This document shows positions 1-8,211 of a stretch of 37,704 nucleotides of DNA, in pieces. Source of the DNA: Pseudomonadota bacterium (GTDB lineage Bacteria > Pseudomonadota > Gammaproteobacteria > Burkholderiales > Burkholderiaceae_C); NCBI GenBank assembly GCA_021830925.1, contig JAKBNS010000063.1, positions 1-37,704 on the forward strand, written 5' to 3'. A model generated the notes under the pieces. It was not told where the DNA came from, did no database searches, and saw only the letters and a list, made by a program, of their open reading frames with translations. How positions within the stretch are numbered: the first letter of the stretch is position 1; each line of letters opens with the position of its first letter. A program made the translations under genes and the position numbers.

Positions 1-552
1 GGCGCGATCTGGGCCCTGGGCCTGTTGCTGGGCGCGCGCGCCTTGCTGGGCGCGCAGGCCGGCGCGCAGGCAGTGTGCGAGACCGCTGCGCGCATCGCCG
101 CGCACGACGACGCCGCGCAGGCGTCGCGCCCGAGCAGCCACGGCGCGCGCGCGATGCGCCGCTTCGGCGTGGGCGGTGCGCGCGGCCAGGCCTGCGCCGG
201 CTTTCCGCAAGTGCTGGGCGCCGGCCTGCCGATGCTGCGCCGGCGCCTGGCTGCGGGCGCGAGCGTCGAGCATGCGCGACTGGACACGCTGCTCGCCATC
301 ATGACCGAACTCGACGACACCTGTCTGTTGCATCGGGGCGGCGAAGCGGCGTTGCTGGCGGCGCGGCGTGGCGCGGCCCGCGTGCTGGAGCTGGGCGGCG
401 CCGGCAGCGAGGCGGGCCGCGCCGAGCTGCTGATGCTGGATGCCGAGTTGCTGGCGCGCAAGGCCTCGCCCGGCGGCAGCGCGGACCTGCTCGCAGCCAG
501 TCTGTTCCTGCACGCCGTGACCCCGAGCACAAACCCACCGATCCACGCTTGA
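1..552 (+). CDS. mdcB: Triphosphoribosyl-dephospho-CoA synthase MdcB, 3' part
   Basis: This is the C-terminal part (about 183 codons) of the enzyme that makes the prosthetic-group precursor of malonate decarboxylase from dephospho-CoA and ATP (CitG/MdcB family). The reading frame is open at base 1, so the start lies upstream of the window. Family-like segments are visible: HGARAMRRFGVGGARGQA, DDTCLLHRGG and, near the end, KASPGGSADLLAASLFL. The stop is TGA at 550-552, and mdcC starts three bases further on, so the two are very likely co-transcribed. The gene for the alpha subunit, mdcA, is expected just upstream but is not in view. Identification rests on these motifs plus the mdcCDEGH genes that follow. 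Confidence 0.88.
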   Translation, partial: GAIWALGLLLGARALLGAQAGAQAVCETAARIAAHDDAAQASRPSSHGARAMRRFGVGGARGQACAGFPQVLGAGLPMLRRRLAAGASVEHARLDTLLAIMTELDDTCLLHRGGEAALLAARRGAARVLELGGAGSEAGRAELLMLDAELLARKASPGGSADLLAASLFLHAVTPSTNPPIHA

Positions 553-554
553 AC

Positions 555-845
555 ATGGAAAACCTCGAATTCGAATTCCGGGCGGAGCACCCCGTGGCGC
601 AGCGAGCGCATGTCGGGGTGGTGGGCTCGGGAGACCTGGAAATTCTCATCGAGCCCGCCGACGCCAGCGCGCGTGTGCAGGTGTGCACCAGCGTCGACGG
701 TTACGGCGAGATCTGGCGCCGTGTGTTGCAGCGCTTTTTCGAACGCCATCCGGTCGCCGCCTCGTTGCGGATCAACGACTTCGGCGCCACGCCGGGAGTC
801 GTCGCGCTGCGCCTGGAACAAGCCCTGGAGGCATCGCGCCCATGA
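555..845 (+). CDS. mdcC: Malonate decarboxylase acyl carrier protein MdcC (delta subunit)
   Basis: A 96-residue protein, close to the usual length of this carrier. It bears the 2'-(5''-phosphoribosyl)-3'-dephospho-CoA arm on which acetyl and malonyl groups sit during the decarboxylase cycle. The attachment serine is expected at Ser25, in the motif GVVGSGDLEI. The ATG at 555 follows the mdcB stop almost directly. A longer in-frame extension upstream overlaps mdcB and is rejected, because the family starts about 25 residues before this serine. The stop overlaps the mdcD start as ATGA (842-845), which suggests translational coupling. Confidence 0.92.
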   Translation: MENLEFEFRAEHPVAQRAHVGVVGSGDLEILIEPADASARVQVCTSVDGYGEIWRRVLQRFFERHPVAASLRINDFGATPGVVALRLEQALEASRP

Positions 846-1723
846 ACGATTTGCAGACCGCGCCGCGTCCCGCCGTGCTGGCGCGCCAAAGTTTCATCGA
901 AATGAGCGCGCGCGAGCGTGCCGCCGCCTTGCTCGATCCCGAGGGCCAGCGCGAAGTGCTAGGCCCCTTCGATGGTCTGCAGTCTCCCTGGCTGCCGCGT
1001 CAGGGCATCGTGCCGCAGTCGGACGACGGCGTGGTCGTGCTGCGTGGGCGACTGGGCGGGCGCGACGCCGTGGTCGCGGCGCTGGAAGGGCGTTTCCAGG
1101 GCGGCAGCATCGGCGAGGTGTGCGGGGCCAAGATCGCCGCCGCGCTGGAGTTGGCGCTGCGCGACTGCGAGGCCGGCCGCCCGGTGCTGCCGGTGCTGCT
1201 GCTGGAGACCGGGGGCGTGCGCCTGCAGGAAGCCAATCTGGGGCTGGCGGTGATCGCCGAGATCCAGTCCGCGGTCGTCGCGCTGCGTCGCCATGTGCCG
1301 GTGGTGGCGGCGATCGCCGGACTGGTGGGATGCTTCGGCGGCATGTCCCTGGTGGCCGGGCTGTGCTCGCACATCGTGATCACCCGCCAGGCCCGCCTGG
1401 GCATGAACGGCCCCGAGGTGATCGAGCAGGAGGCGGGTGTGGAGGAACTCGACGCCGCCGACCGGCAACTGGTGTGGAGCCTGATCGGCGGCGAGCAGCG
1501 CGTGGCCACCGGGCTGGCCGACGCGCTGGTGGACGACGACGCCGCGCAGGTGCGCGAGCAGGTGCTGGGCTTCGCGCTGGGGGCGCCGTCCGAGGCGCGC
1601 AGCGCCCAGGTGAGCATCTGGCGCGCGCGCATCGATGCGCTGGCGGCGAACGAGGATCTGAGCCCGAAGGCCTTGCGCGAGGCCTGGGAGACGCCGCGCC
1701 GGGCGCAAGGAGACAAGCCATGA
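842..1723 (+). CDS. mdcD: Malonate decarboxylase beta subunit MdcD
   Basis: A 293-residue protein with a crotonase-like, carboxyltransferase-type fold. Together with MdcE it decarboxylates malonyl-S-ACP to acetyl-S-ACP and CO2. Visible family features are the N-terminal segment ARQSFIEMSARERAAALLD, the substrate-pocket region LLLETGGVRLQEANLGL, and the glycine-rich AGLVGCFGGMSLVAGLCSHI that forms the acyl-binding turn. The ATG at 842 overlaps the mdcC stop, and the stop overlaps the mdcE ATG (1720-1723). The length and the order C-D-E match other mdc clusters, so the assignment is firm. Confidence 0.92.
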   Translation: MNDLQTAPRPAVLARQSFIEMSARERAAALLDPEGQREVLGPFDGLQSPWLPRQGIVPQSDDGVVVLRGRLGGRDAVVAALEGRFQGGSIGEVCGAKIAAALELALRDCEAGRPVLPVLLLETGGVRLQEANLGLAVIAEIQSAVVALRRHVPVVAAIAGLVGCFGGMSLVAGLCSHIVITRQARLGMNGPEVIEQEAGVEELDAADRQLVWSLIGGEQRVATGLADALVDDDAAQVREQVLGFALGAPSEARSAQVSIWRARIDALAANEDLSPKALREAWETPRRAQGDKP

Positions 1724-2538
1724 GCACGCCCCTGAGCCGAGGCAGGATCTGGTTCGACCATCTGGCCGCCGACGCCAGGCGCGTGGACGGCCTGCCGGCG
1801 TCGGTGCTGGCGGCCGACGGCACCCTGGACGGTGGCCCGGCACGCTTCCTGGCCGTCGTGCCCGACCCCGCCAGTCCCTTCGCCAGGGCGCGTCAGGGCG
1901 AGGTCGGTCTGCGCGAGGGCTGGGGCCTGGCCGCGGCGCTGCGCGAGGCGCTGCGGGATGACCGCGACGGGGCGCGCCGCGCGCTGGTCGCCGTGGTGGA
2001 CGTGCGCGGCCAGGCCTATGGGCGGCGCGAGGAGATGCTGGGCATTCATCTCGCCTGCGCCGCCGCGGTGGACGCCTACGCCAGCGCGCGCCAGGCTGGA
2101 CACAAGGTGGTCGCGCTGCTCGTGGGGGGCGCCATGTCGGGGGCCTTCCTGGCGCACGGCTACCAGGCGCAGCGCCTGCTCGCGCTGGACGATGCGGGCG
2201 TGACCGTGCATGCGATGGGCCGCGAGGCCGCGGCCCGGGTCACGCGGCGCAGCCTGGCCGAACTCGACGAGATCGCCGGCGCGCAGCCGCCGATGTCCTA
2301 TCGCATCGCCGACTATGCCGGGCTGGGCCTGCTGCACCGCCTGATCGACGGGGTGGACGCGCAGGCGCCCAGCGCGCGACAGGTGGAACGGGTGCGCGAG
2401 TCCCTGGTCGAGGCGTTGCGCGACATCGGGTCCGGAGAGCGTGACCTTTCGGTGCGCTGGACCGCGGCGCGCGCCCGCGAAGGGCGCGCCGCCTCGGTCG
2501 AGGTGCGACGGCGCATGGCCGAACAATGGACGCGTTGA
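1720..2538 (+). CDS. mdcE: Malonate decarboxylase gamma subunit MdcE
   Basis: A 272-residue partner of MdcD in the malonyl-S-ACP decarboxylase heterodimer. Characteristic segments are RGRIWFDHLAADA at the N-terminus, VAVVDVRGQAYGRREEMLGI in the middle, and ALLVGGAMSGAFLAHGYQA, which builds the second half of the active-site cleft. The start ATG is preceded by AAGGAG at 1707-1712, seven bases away. The 3' end overlaps mdcG by 13 bases (2526-2538), so translation of the two is probably coupled. Nothing is missing relative to the family. Confidence 0.92.
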   Translation: MSTPLSRGRIWFDHLAADARRVDGLPASVLAADGTLDGGPARFLAVVPDPASPFARARQGEVGLREGWGLAAALREALRDDRDGARRALVAVVDVRGQAYGRREEMLGIHLACAAAVDAYASARQAGHKVVALLVGGAMSGAFLAHGYQAQRLLALDDAGVTVHAMGREAAARVTRRSLAELDEIAGAQPPMSYRIADYAGLGLLHRLIDGVDAQAPSARQVERVRESLVEALRDIGSGERDLSVRWTAARAREGRAASVEVRRRMAEQWTR

Positions 2539-3170
2539 GTCCGGGGCACAGGGCGCAGGTGCACGATCTGCTGCGCCTGGCCTCGCCGCGGACCTTGCAT
2601 TGGGAACAGGCTCCGCAGGCCTGGGCGCGGCAGGCGCTGGCGGCGGCGCCCTGGGTGGTCGCGCGCCGCGCGCCCGCTCGCGCCGGGCGCATCGCGGTCG
2701 GGGTGCGCGGCGCGCAGCGCACCCAGCGCGCAGCGGCCTGGGTGGATGCCGCCGACGTGGACGAGCTGCTGCGCCCGTCCGAACTGCGCGCCCGCGCCGC
2801 GGGGCTGGATCCGGCGCGCCGAGCGCTCGGCGCATTCGGGGCGTTGGCGCAGCTGGAGCGTGCCTGGGCCGAGATCGGCCCCGGCGACTGGGGCCCGGCG
2901 GGCAGCGCCGGCTTCGAGCTGGCCAGCGCATGGGCCTGCGTCGGGCCTGCCAGCGACCTGGACATCGTGGTGCGGTGCGCGCGTGCGCCGGCGCGTGCGC
3001 GAGCGCGTGGCTGGCTGGAAGCCCTGCCCCGGCGGGCCGCGGCGCGTATCGACGTGCTGCTGGAATGGCCTGCGGGCGGCGCTGCGCTGACCGAGTTCGC
3101 CGCCGGCGGGGCCTACCTGCTGCGCAGCCCGCGCGGCGCCCGGCTGCGCCCCGCGCCGGGGAGCGACTGA
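2526..3170 (+). CDS. mdcG: Malonate decarboxylase holo-[ACP] synthase MdcG
   Basis: A 214-residue phosphoribosyl-dephospho-CoA transferase. It attaches the prosthetic group made by MdcB to the serine of MdcC. The nucleotidyltransferase core is visible as GSAGFELASAW followed by the acidic metal-binding motif SDLDIVV, which matches the MdcG pattern. The N-terminal half is alanine/arginine-rich and less recognisable, as is common in this family. The ATG at 2526 lies inside the end of mdcE. The final A of the stop codon is also the A of the mdcH start (3170). The neighbours leave little doubt about the role. Confidence 0.88.
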   Translation: MDALSPGHRAQVHDLLRLASPRTLHWEQAPQAWARQALAAAPWVVARRAPARAGRIAVGVRGAQRTQRAAAWVDAADVDELLRPSELRARAAGLDPARRALGAFGALAQLERAWAEIGPGDWGPAGSAGFELASAWACVGPASDLDIVVRCARAPARARARGWLEALPRRAAARIDVLLEWPAGGAALTEFAAGGAYLLRSPRGARLRPAPGSD

Positions 3171-4114
3171 TGCAGCTGGCCTACCTGTTCCCGGGCCAGG
3201 GCGCGCAAAGCGAGGGCTACCTGCGGCGCCTGCCCGAGCACCCGCGGGTGCGCGAGACCTTGCAGGAAGCCGCCGAGGTGCTCGGGGACGAAGTGGGGAG
3301 CTACGACCGCGAACCCGCGCTGCATTCCACGGTGGGAGTGCAACTGGGTCTGCTGGTGGCCGGTGTCGCCCAGGCGCGGGCGCTGGCTGCCGAAGGCGTG
3401 CTGCCCGACGCGGTGGCGGGGCTTTCCGTCGGGGCCTTCGGCGCGGCCGTGGCCTGCGGTAGCCTGGAATTCCCCGACGCGCTGCGCCTGGTGCGTCTGC
3501 GCGCGCGATGCATGCAGGACGATTTTCCGCGCGGCTACGGCATGCTGGCGGTGTCCGGCCTGCGCCAGGTGCCGCTGGAAGGCTTGCTGGAACAGGTCAA
3601 TTCCGGACTTGAGGACCCGCGGGCGAGGGTGTACCTGGCGAACCTCAACGGCGACGCGCAATTCGTGCTGGCCGGCGCCGACGCGCGCCTGGACGAGATC
3701 GGCCGCGCGGCGCGCGCGGCTGGCGCGCGCCAGGTCGAGCGCCTGGAGGTCCCGGTGCCCTCGCATTGCCCGCTGCTGGCGCATTGCGGCGAGCAACTGG
3801 GCGAGGCGCTGCGGGCGCTGCGCCTGCGCGATGCGCGGCTGCCCTACATGGCCAACACCACGGCACGCGCGCTGCGCGCCGCGGACGACATCGCGCGCGA
3901 CCTGGCCGAAGGGGTGATGCGGCCGGTGCGCTGGTACGACGCCAACCGCCTGCTGCTCGAACTGGGCGTGCAGTGCGTGATCGAGATGCCTCCCGGGCAG
4001 GCGCTGGGGCGCATGGTGCGGCAGCTCAGCTGCCGCGTGGAGGTGCTGGCCAGCGAGGAGTCGAGCCTGCGCTCGCTGGTCGTGCGGGCGCAACGGGCGC
4101 GATCCCGGCTGTAG
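3170..4114 (+). CDS. mdcH: Malonyl-CoA:ACP transacylase MdcH (epsilon subunit)
   Basis: A 314-residue FabD-like acyltransferase. It loads malonyl (or acetyl) groups from CoA onto the MdcC carrier to start the decarboxylase cycle. The N-terminus LAYLFPGQGAQSEGYL is typical. The nucleophile is Ser86 in AGLSVGAFGAA, where this subfamily has Leu in place of the His found in FabD (GHSLGE). The catalytic His is His199 in VPVPSHCPLLAH. The C-terminal ECVIEM-like segment (VQCVIEMPPGQALGRM) completes the fold. The start is fixed by the TGATG overlap with mdcG. It is the last enzyme gene before the transporter. Confidence 0.92.
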   Translation: MQLAYLFPGQGAQSEGYLRRLPEHPRVRETLQEAAEVLGDEVGSYDREPALHSTVGVQLGLLVAGVAQARALAAEGVLPDAVAGLSVGAFGAAVACGSLEFPDALRLVRLRARCMQDDFPRGYGMLAVSGLRQVPLEGLLEQVNSGLEDPRARVYLANLNGDAQFVLAGADARLDEIGRAARAAGARQVERLEVPVPSHCPLLAHCGEQLGEALRALRLRDARLPYMANTTARALRAADDIARDLAEGVMRPVRWYDANRLLLELGVQCVIEMPPGQALGRMVRQLSCRVEVLASEESSLRSLVVRAQRARSRL

Positions 4115-4150
4115 CGGGCGAACATTTCTTGCAAAAGCGGGATCCACCCG

Positions 4151-4159
4151 CAAGGAGGA
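4151..4159 (+). promoter_or_regulatory. Strong ribosome binding site before the MFS transporter
   Basis: The sequence caaggagga contains a near-perfect Shine-Dalgarno AAGGAGGA, seven bases before the ATG at 4167. It fixes the start of the transporter and suggests efficient initiation independent of mdcH, which ends 52 bases upstream. A short 5-bp hairpin (gcggg/cccgc, about 4137-4151) lies just in front of it. Confidence 0.75.
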
Positions 4160-4166
4160 GACGAAC

Positions 4167-5462
4167 ATGAATCAAACCACCGCAGGCGGTGCCGCGCGAC
4201 CCGCGCGAACACCGCTCAACACCCAGCAGATCCGCGGCTTCTGGGCCGCCTGGTTCGGCTGGACCCTGGACGGCATGGATTCCATCATCTACGCGCTGGT
4301 GCTGGTGCCGGCGCTGACCGAGTTGCTGCCCAGATCCGGCATCGCGGCCACGCCCGCCCACATCGGGCTGGCCGGCTCGATCCTGTTCGCCTTGTTCCTG
4401 GTCGGCTGGGGCCTGTCCTTCATCTGGGGCCCGATCGCCGACCGCTTCGGCCGCACCCGCGTGCTCGCCGCGACCATCTTCGGCTATGCGCTGTTCACGG
4501 GTCTGGCGGCGATGTCGCAGAACGTCTGGGAACTCGCGGTGTTCCGGCTGCTGGCCGGCATCGGCATCGGCGGCGAATGGGCGCTGGCCGGCACCTTCGT
4601 GGCCGAGTCGTGGCCGGAGGACCGCCGCAAGATGGGCGCGGGCTTCCTGCAGACGGGCTATTACGCGGGCTTTTTCATCGCCGCGGCACTGAACTTCACG
4701 GTCGGCGCGCACTATGGCTGGCGCGCCATGTTCCTGTGCGGCCTGTTCCCGGTGGTGGTGTCCATCTACACCATGCTCAAGGTGGGCGAGCCCGACAAGT
4801 GGGAGCACGCCGCCAAGCCGACTCGTCGCAGTCCGCTGTCGGAAATCTTCAGTGCCCAGTACCGGCGGCGCACCCTGGTCAACTCGACGCTGCTGACGGT
4901 GGCCATCATCGGCCTGTGGGCCGGCGCGGTGTACGAGCCGGCGGCCATCATCCAGCTGGCGCTCAAGCAGGGCATGAGCCACCTGCAGGCCGTGCACATG
5001 GCCTCGATCGGCACCGGCATCCTGTCCATCGGCACCATCCTGGGCTGCCTGGCGTTGCCGCCGATGGCCGAGCGCTTCGGGCGCAAGAACACGCTGTCGC
5101 TGTACTTCCTGGGCATGGCGATCTGCATCGTCATCAGCTTCGGCTGGGCCTTCTACGTGCCGAACGGTCTCGACGTGTTCATCGCCACGCTGTTCTTCCT
5201 GGGATTCTTCGGGGGCAACTTCGCCATGTTCAGCCTGTGGCTGCCCGAGCAGTACGAAACCCGGGTGCGTGCGACGGCCTTCGCCTTCAACACCTCGATC
5301 GGACGCTTCCTCGGCGCGGTGGTGAACTTCATCCTGGCCGCCGCGGTCGGCCACATGGGCACGCTGGGCACTCCGGTGGCGTGGACCGCGGTGGCCTTCG
5401 TGGCGGGGCTGCTGGTGATTCCCTTCGCGCTGGAAACCCGCGGCGAGGTGCTGCCGTCCTGA
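4167..5462 (+). CDS. MFS transporter, probable malonate importer
   Basis: A 431-residue major facilitator superfamily protein with about 12 hydrophobic segments. The MFS loop 2-3 signature is GPIADRFGRTRVLA and the equivalent in the second half is MAERFGRKN. GIGIGGEWALAG in TM4 and the motif WTLDGMDSIIY in TM1 resemble metabolite:H+ symporters of the aromatic-acid/sialic-acid type. It closes the mdc operon, and none of the usual malonate carriers (mdcF or mdcLM/madLM) is present up to this point. By context it probably imports malonate with protons; the sequence itself does not prove the substrate. The start is set by the strong ribosome binding site at 4151-4159. Confidence 0.82.
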   Translation: MNQTTAGGAARPARTPLNTQQIRGFWAAWFGWTLDGMDSIIYALVLVPALTELLPRSGIAATPAHIGLAGSILFALFLVGWGLSFIWGPIADRFGRTRVLAATIFGYALFTGLAAMSQNVWELAVFRLLAGIGIGGEWALAGTFVAESWPEDRRKMGAGFLQTGYYAGFFIAAALNFTVGAHYGWRAMFLCGLFPVVVSIYTMLKVGEPDKWEHAAKPTRRSPLSEIFSAQYRRRTLVNSTLLTVAIIGLWAGAVYEPAAIIQLALKQGMSHLQAVHMASIGTGILSIGTILGCLALPPMAERFGRKNTLSLYFLGMAICIVISFGWAFYVPNGLDVFIATLFFLGFFGGNFAMFSLWLPEQYETRVRATAFAFNTSIGRFLGAVVNFILAAAVGHMGTLGTPVAWTAVAFVAGLLVIPFALETRGEVLPS

Positions 5463-5470
5463 GCTGCACC

Positions 5471-5497
5471 GGGGGGCAGGGCGTTGCCCCGCCCCCC
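5471..5497. terminator. Hairpin between convergent genes
   Basis: GGGGGGC and GCCCCCC pair around an inner GGGC/GCCC stem with loop GTT, separated by one A/C mismatch. This is a very stable GC-rich hairpin in the 40-base gap between the convergent transporter gene and the small gene at 5503. There is no T-run on either side, so it may be a rho-assisted stop or a 3'-end stabiliser rather than a classical terminator. Confidence 0.5.
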
Positions 5498-5502
5498 GAC
5501 GC

Positions 5503-5817
5503 TCAGTCGGGCCGCCAGCCCAGCAGCTCGGCCAGGCGCGTGGCCACCCATTGCGCCTCGGCAGGGTCGACGCCGGCGGAACCGTCGGCCAGGCCGCGGC
5601 CCATGCGCTCGAGCACGTCGCCGCCGGTGATGCCCAGGTCGGCGCGGATCTCGGTTGCGCGCTGGGCCAGCAGTTGCGCCAGGTCCTCGCAGTATTCGTA
5701 GCGTTCGGTGATGTGGGCGCGCGAGGCGCTCGGCTTGATGCGTCCGGGCTCGACGAACAGCGCCACGAAGGAAGGCGGTACCTGGATCTGCGATTCTTCG
5801 TGCGATGACTCGTTCAT
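5503..5817 (-). CDS. Conserved small protein of unknown function
   Basis: A 104-residue soluble, acidic protein. I recognise the pattern (IQVPPSFVALFVEPGR, then SRAHITERYEYCEDLAQLL) from small Burkholderiales proteins that databases often label 'ATPase with chaperone activity'. No ATP-binding motif is visible, so that label should not be trusted. No membrane segment or signal peptide is seen. I chose the internal Met at 5817 because conservation starts there. An upstream Met at 5871 would add 18 low-complexity residues and overlap the PH-domain gene. That gene lies 31 bases upstream on the same strand, so they may be co-transcribed. Confidence 0.7.
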   Translation of the reverse strand: MNESSHEESQIQVPPSFVALFVEPGRIKPSASRAHITERYEYCEDLAQLLAQRATEIRADLGITGGDVLERMGRGLADGSAGVDPAEAQWVATRLAELLGWRPD

Positions 5818-5848
5818 GGCGTCTGGTGTGCTGGGCTGGCCCGGCGCT

Positions 5849-6307
5849 TCAGCCCCGCGTGGGGCGCGCAAGCTGTTCCTGCACGGCGCGCCGGAAGCCC
5901 AGCGGATCGGCGATGAGGTGGAAGGGGTCCTTGGTGCCCCCGGTGCCGACGATGGACACCGACCCGAAGTCGAATACCCGTCCCAGAACGCCCTGCTCGA
6001 CGATCAGGCTCTCCACGCGATCGAGCACGATCTCCAGGGACACGCGCCGGAGCAGCCCCAGTTTCATGATCACCCGGCGGTCCGTGACCGCGAACTCGGC
6101 CCCTGCGTAGCGCATCCAGGCGCGCAGGCCGTAGCCCAGCGCGAACAGCGCCAGCAGCGCGCCCAGCCCCACGGCCGCGCCGCCGACCAGCGGGAGCGCG
6201 GCGGCCGCCGCCAGCATGGCCAGCGGCAGCGCGAACACGGTACGGCTCAGGCGCGCGCGGTGCACCACGCGCTCGCTGCTCAGCAGGTGACGATCGACAT
6301 AGTTCAT
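5849..6307 (-). CDS. Membrane-anchored bacterial PH-domain protein
   Basis: A 152-residue protein starting MNYVDRHLLSSERVVHRARL. It has two closely spaced hydrophobic segments (roughly residues 20-60) and then a bacterial pleckstrin-homology domain of the YdbS/bPH2 type, seen in FAVTDRRVIMKLGLLRR, VLDRVESLIVEQGVLGR and GSVSIVGTGGTKDPF. The family usually has this two-helix plus PH layout; its cellular role is not established. The Met at 6307 was preferred to one 23 residues upstream, because the extra residues look unlike the family. Its promoter should lie in the 118-base divergent gap to the patatin gene at 6426. Confidence 0.82.
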   Translation of the reverse strand: MNYVDRHLLSSERVVHRARLSRTVFALPLAMLAAAAALPLVGGAAVGLGALLALFALGYGLRAWMRYAGAEFAVTDRRVIMKLGLLRRVSLEIVLDRVESLIVEQGVLGRVFDFGSVSIVGTGGTKDPFHLIADPLGFRRAVQEQLARPTRG

Positions 6308-6425
6308 CGGCGAGGGGGAGGGCGCGGCGGACGCCCGGATGCAAAGGCTCCACTGTAGTCGTGCCCGGAGCAGCAAGCGAAGCCGCGCGAACTGCTATGG
6401 TCCGGAACACGGCGGAGGACAGGCT

Positions 6426-7409
6426 TTGGACCCACATCGCAAGATTCGCATCGGGCTGGCACTCGGCAGCGGCTCCGCGCGCGGCTGGTCGCACGTGGGG
6501 GTGATCCGTGCGCTGCTGCGCGCCGGCATCGAACCGGACCTGGTGTGCGGAAGTTCCATCGGCGCGTTGGTCGGTGCCGCTTACGCGGCCGGCCAGATGG
6601 ATCGCCTGGAGCCCTGGGTGGGGTCGCTCACCCGCCAGGGCGTGATGAGCCTGATCGACCTCAAGCTGTCCTCCGGCATGATCGAGGGGCGCAAGCTGGT
6701 GGACTATTTCCGCAGCCATTTCGACGATCCCGGCATCGAAGCCCTGCCGCGGCCCTTCGCCTGCGTGGCCACCGAGCTGGATACCGGTCGCGAGGTCTGG
6801 CTGCGCGACGGCCCGGTGATCGATGCGGTGCGCGCGTCGATCGCGCTGCCGGGCCTGTTCACGCCGGCGCGGCGCGACGGGCGCCTGCTGGTCGATGGCG
6901 GCCTGGTCAATCCGGTGCCCGTGTCCCTGTGCCGTGCCATGGGGGCCGACGTGGTGATCGCGGTGGACCTGAACTGGGATCTGGTGGGCCGGCGCTCGCG
7001 TCCGGCTCCGTCGCTCTACGCGCAGCCGACGCAGTTGCCTGAGTCGGAGCATGAGGCCGAGACCGACACGGAGACCGAGAACGAGGCCGACGCCGACGCC
7101 AAGGCCGCGTCGGGCACGGCGGGGCGGCTGCGCGGGCTCGACACCCTGTGGCGCCGGCTGTGGCCCAGCAGCGACGGCCCGCCGGCGCTGCCCATGCCGT
7201 CGATGCTGGGGGTGCTGACCGCCAGCCTGAACATCATGCAGGTGCGCATCACCAACAGCCGCCTGGCCGGCGAGCCGGCCGACGTGGTCATCCGGCCCCG
7301 CGTGTCGGGGATCGGTCCGATGGACTTCCATCGCGGCGAGCTCGCCATGGCCGAAGGCCTGCGTGCCGCCGAGCACGCCATGCCCATGCTGCGCGAGCTG
7401 CTCGCATGA
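6426..7409 (+). CDS. RssA-like patatin-family serine hydrolase
   Basis: A 327-residue patatin-like phospholipase. It has the oxyanion loop [12 protein letters not shown], the nucleophile elbow GSSIG (Ser44) and the catalytic Asp157 in [10 protein letters not shown], so the Ser-Asp dyad is intact. Overall it resembles RssA/YchK. The start is taken as TTG at 6426, because GGAGGA at 6414-6419 lies six bases before it; a longer in-frame extension from 6339 runs back into the divergent promoter region. A strongly acidic, Glu/Thr/Asp-rich linker (about residues 205-225) interrupts the C-terminal half. surE starts 34 bases after its stop. Confidence 0.85.
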   Translation: MDPHRKIRIGLALGSGSARGWSHVGVIRALLRAGIEPDLVCGSSIGALVGAAYAAGQMDRLEPWVGSLTRQGVMSLIDLKLSSGMIEGRKLVDYFRSHFDDPGIEALPRPFACVATELDTGREVWLRDGPVIDAVRASIALPGLFTPARRDGRLLVDGGLVNPVPVSLCRAMGADVVIAVDLNWDLVGRRSRPAPSLYAQPTQLPESEHEAETDTETENEADADAKAASGTAGRLRGLDTLWRRLWPSSDGPPALPMPSMLGVLTASLNIMQVRITNSRLAGEPADVVIRPRVSGIGPMDFHRGELAMAEGLRAAEHAMPMLRELLA

Positions 7410-7443
7410 AGCCCGCGCCGCGCCGGCCCGATACACTGCAGGC

Positions 7444-8202
7444 ATGCGCATCCTGCTCGCCAACGACGACGGCTACCTGGCCCCCGGCCTGCACGCCTTG
7501 TACGCGGGGCTGCGGCGCCTGGGCGAAGTGACCGTGGTGGCGCCGGAGCAGAACGCCAGCGCCGCCTCCAACGCCCTGACGCTGAGTCGCCCGCTTTCGG
7601 TGTTTCGTGCCGACAACGGCTTTCTCTACATCAACGGCACGCCGTCCGACTGCGTGCACATCGCCCTCACCGGGCTGCTGGACTTCCGCCCCGACCTCGT
7701 GGTCAGCGGGGTGAACAACGGCGCCAACCTCGGCGACGACACGATCTACTCCGGCACCGTCGCGGCGGCCACCGAGGGTTTCCTGTTCGGCGTGCCGGCG
7801 CTGGCGGTATCCCTGGTGCACAAGGGCTGGGCCCACGTGGACACCGCGGTGGACGCAGCGGTCCGCGTGGTCGAACGCATGATGAGCGATCCCGACGCGC
7901 CGGCGGCGCTGTACAACCTGAACGTGCCGAACCTGCCGCCCGAGCAGTTGCGCGGGGTGCAGGTCGCGCGTCTGGGCAAGCGCCATCCGAGTCAGCCCGT
8001 GGTGATGCAACGCAACCCGCGCGACGAGCCGGTGTACTGGATCGGCTCCGCGGGCGACGCGCTGGACGACCAGCCCGGCACCGATTTCCACGCCATCGCA
8101 CAGGGCTTCGCCGCGTTGACGCCCTTGCAGCTCGACCTCACCCATCATCGTCTGCTCGAGTCCAGCCGCGAGCGCTTCGCGGATCTCGCGCGCTCCTCCT
8201 GA
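7444..8202 (+). CDS. surE: 5'/3'-nucleotidase SurE
   Basis: A 252-residue stationary-phase survival protein, a metal-dependent phosphatase acting on nucleoside monophosphates and short polyphosphates. The family fingerprints are all present: N-terminal [10 protein letters not shown] with metal ligands Asp8 and Asp9, [23 protein letters not shown], and [20 protein letters not shown]. An in-frame Met codon 81 bases upstream lies inside the patatin gene and would move the NDDG motif away from the N-terminus, so the ATG at 7444 is chosen. It heads the classic surE-pcm-nlpD-rpoS order. Confidence 0.96.
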   Translation: MRILLANDDGYLAPGLHALYAGLRRLGEVTVVAPEQNASAASNALTLSRPLSVFRADNGFLYINGTPSDCVHIALTGLLDFRPDLVVSGVNNGANLGDDTIYSGTVAAATEGFLFGVPALAVSLVHKGWAHVDTAVDAAVRVVERMMSDPDAPAALYNLNVPNLPPEQLRGVQVARLGKRHPSQPVVMQRNPRDEPVYWIGSAGDALDDQPGTDFHAIAQGFAALTPLQLDLTHHRLLESSRERFADLARSS

Positions 8203-8211
8203 CGCGACCGC

